Positions 6,650-6,846 of a DNA stretch of 6,846 nt are shown here, one piece after another. Position 1 is the stretch's first letter. Every line of letters starts with the position of its first letter. The stretch covers positions 1 to 6,846 of the forward strand of contig CAYOUV010000104.1 of NCBI GenBank assembly GCA_964407265.1, in the 5' to 3' direction. The stretch comes from CAYOUV01 sp964407265 (lineage in GTDB: Bacteria > Chloroflexota > Anaerolineae > Anaerolineales > Villigracilaceae). The notes beneath the pieces were generated by a model. That model saw nothing but the letters and a program-made list of their open reading frames with translations, was not told the DNA's origin and made no database searches. A program made the position numbers and the translations under genes.

Positions 6650-6677
6650 ATTGTAGGCGAAGGTTCTGACCAATCAA
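6650..6677 (-). promoter_or_regulatory. Promoter of the kinase gene
   Basis: On the minus strand TTGATT (6677-6672, 4/6 to TTGACA) and TACAAT (6655-6650, 5/6 to TATAAT) are spaced by 16 nt. Initiation near 6643 would leave a leader of about 28 nt that includes the strong GAGGAGG. The gene therefore has its own promoter, as some integron cassettes do. Confidence 0.5.
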
Positions 6678-6680
6678 GTT

Positions 6681-6696
6681 TCGTTCACGTGAAACC
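6681..6696. promoter_or_regulatory. parS-like palindrome upstream of the kinase promoter
   Basis: The core TTCACGTGAA (6684-6693) is a perfect 10-bp palindrome. The surrounding 16 bases match the ParB site TGTTTCACGTGAAACA at 13 of 16 positions. It ends 3 nt upstream of the -35 box, so it could be an operator for the kinase gene or a degenerate ParB site. Confidence 0.35.
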
Positions 6697-6789
6697 CAGT
6701 GCAGAAAAAAGCGGCACAAGCTCTTCAACAAATCTGCAAGGTTGGTTCTATGAAATGTGAAATCTCAGTTATCGGAAAATCTGGCTAGC

Positions 6790-6796
6790 GCCCAAC
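6790..6796 (-). repeat. R-box-like heptamer upstream of the kinase gene
   Basis: On the minus strand this reads GTTGGGC (fits GTTRRRY), 174 nt before the kinase ATG, where a cassette would begin after the preceding attC. The rest of such a site would run past the window edge. Alone it is weak evidence. Confidence 0.2.
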
Positions 6797-6819
6797 GGTT
6801 TGCGATAGCATCCTGAAAA

Positions 6820-6840
6820 GGACATCGTCCCCGTAGGGGA
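6820..6840. repeat. Overlapping short hairpins at the window end
   Basis: TCCCC (6828-6832) pairs with GGGGA (6836-6840) around GTA; alternatively GGAC (6820-6823) pairs with GTCC (6827-6830). Beyond this, TCC and GGA with flanking CGAT/ATCG allow a larger imperfect stem at about 6802-6827. It could be the tip of a second attC-like structure closed by the heptamer at 6790-6796, but the other half is missing. Confidence 0.25.
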
Positions 6841-6846
6841 TATACC

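Overview
The window looks like a G+C-rich bacterial chromosome, most plausibly Chloroflexota (Anaerolineae-like) or a relative. This rests on protein style only: a DPM1-like GT2 enzyme, a heterodimeric ABC exporter pair and the N-terminus of a MalT/LuxR-type STAND regulator. The taxonomic call is inference.

Layout. (1) 1-644, minus strand: a family 2 glycosyltransferase, cut by the window edge. (2) 645-1112: a gap holding two gene remnants in a row on the plus strand, a piece of an unnamed membrane protein (765-953) and the first 41 codons of a MalT/LuxR-type regulator (961-1086). A good sigma70-like promoter (926-954) lies between them and points at the ABC genes. (3) 1113-4706, plus strand: two directly abutting genes for a type IV heterodimeric ABC exporter. 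The first subunit has the degenerate ATPase site and the second the intact catalytic residues, the arrangement of BmrC/BmrD and TM287/TM288. (4) 4707-6846: a clearly A+T-richer segment with two minus-strand genes, a PAP2-like membrane protein (4803-5384) and a PfkB/ribokinase-family kinase (5590-6615). Hand counts of single 60-base lines give 40-42% G+C here against 65-67% in the glycosyltransferase and ABC genes.

The most interesting part is region 4. Between its two genes is a 52-bp imperfect inverted repeat (5454-5505) built like an integron attC site: RYYYAAC and GTTRRRY outer boxes, 4-nt unpaired spacers on both sides, an inner stem with one bulged base and a short loop. Single R-box-like heptamers also lie 27 nt past the PAP2-like stop (4769-4775) and upstream of the kinase (6790-6796), in the register expected for two cassettes read on the minus strand. 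Neither outer site is complete, so a cassette array is a hypothesis.

The exporter genes should be co-transcribed and form one membrane complex. No functional link between the exporter and the two genes downstream is visible. The kinase has its own promoter and start signal, with a 13/16 match to the ParB site parS just upstream of the -35 box.
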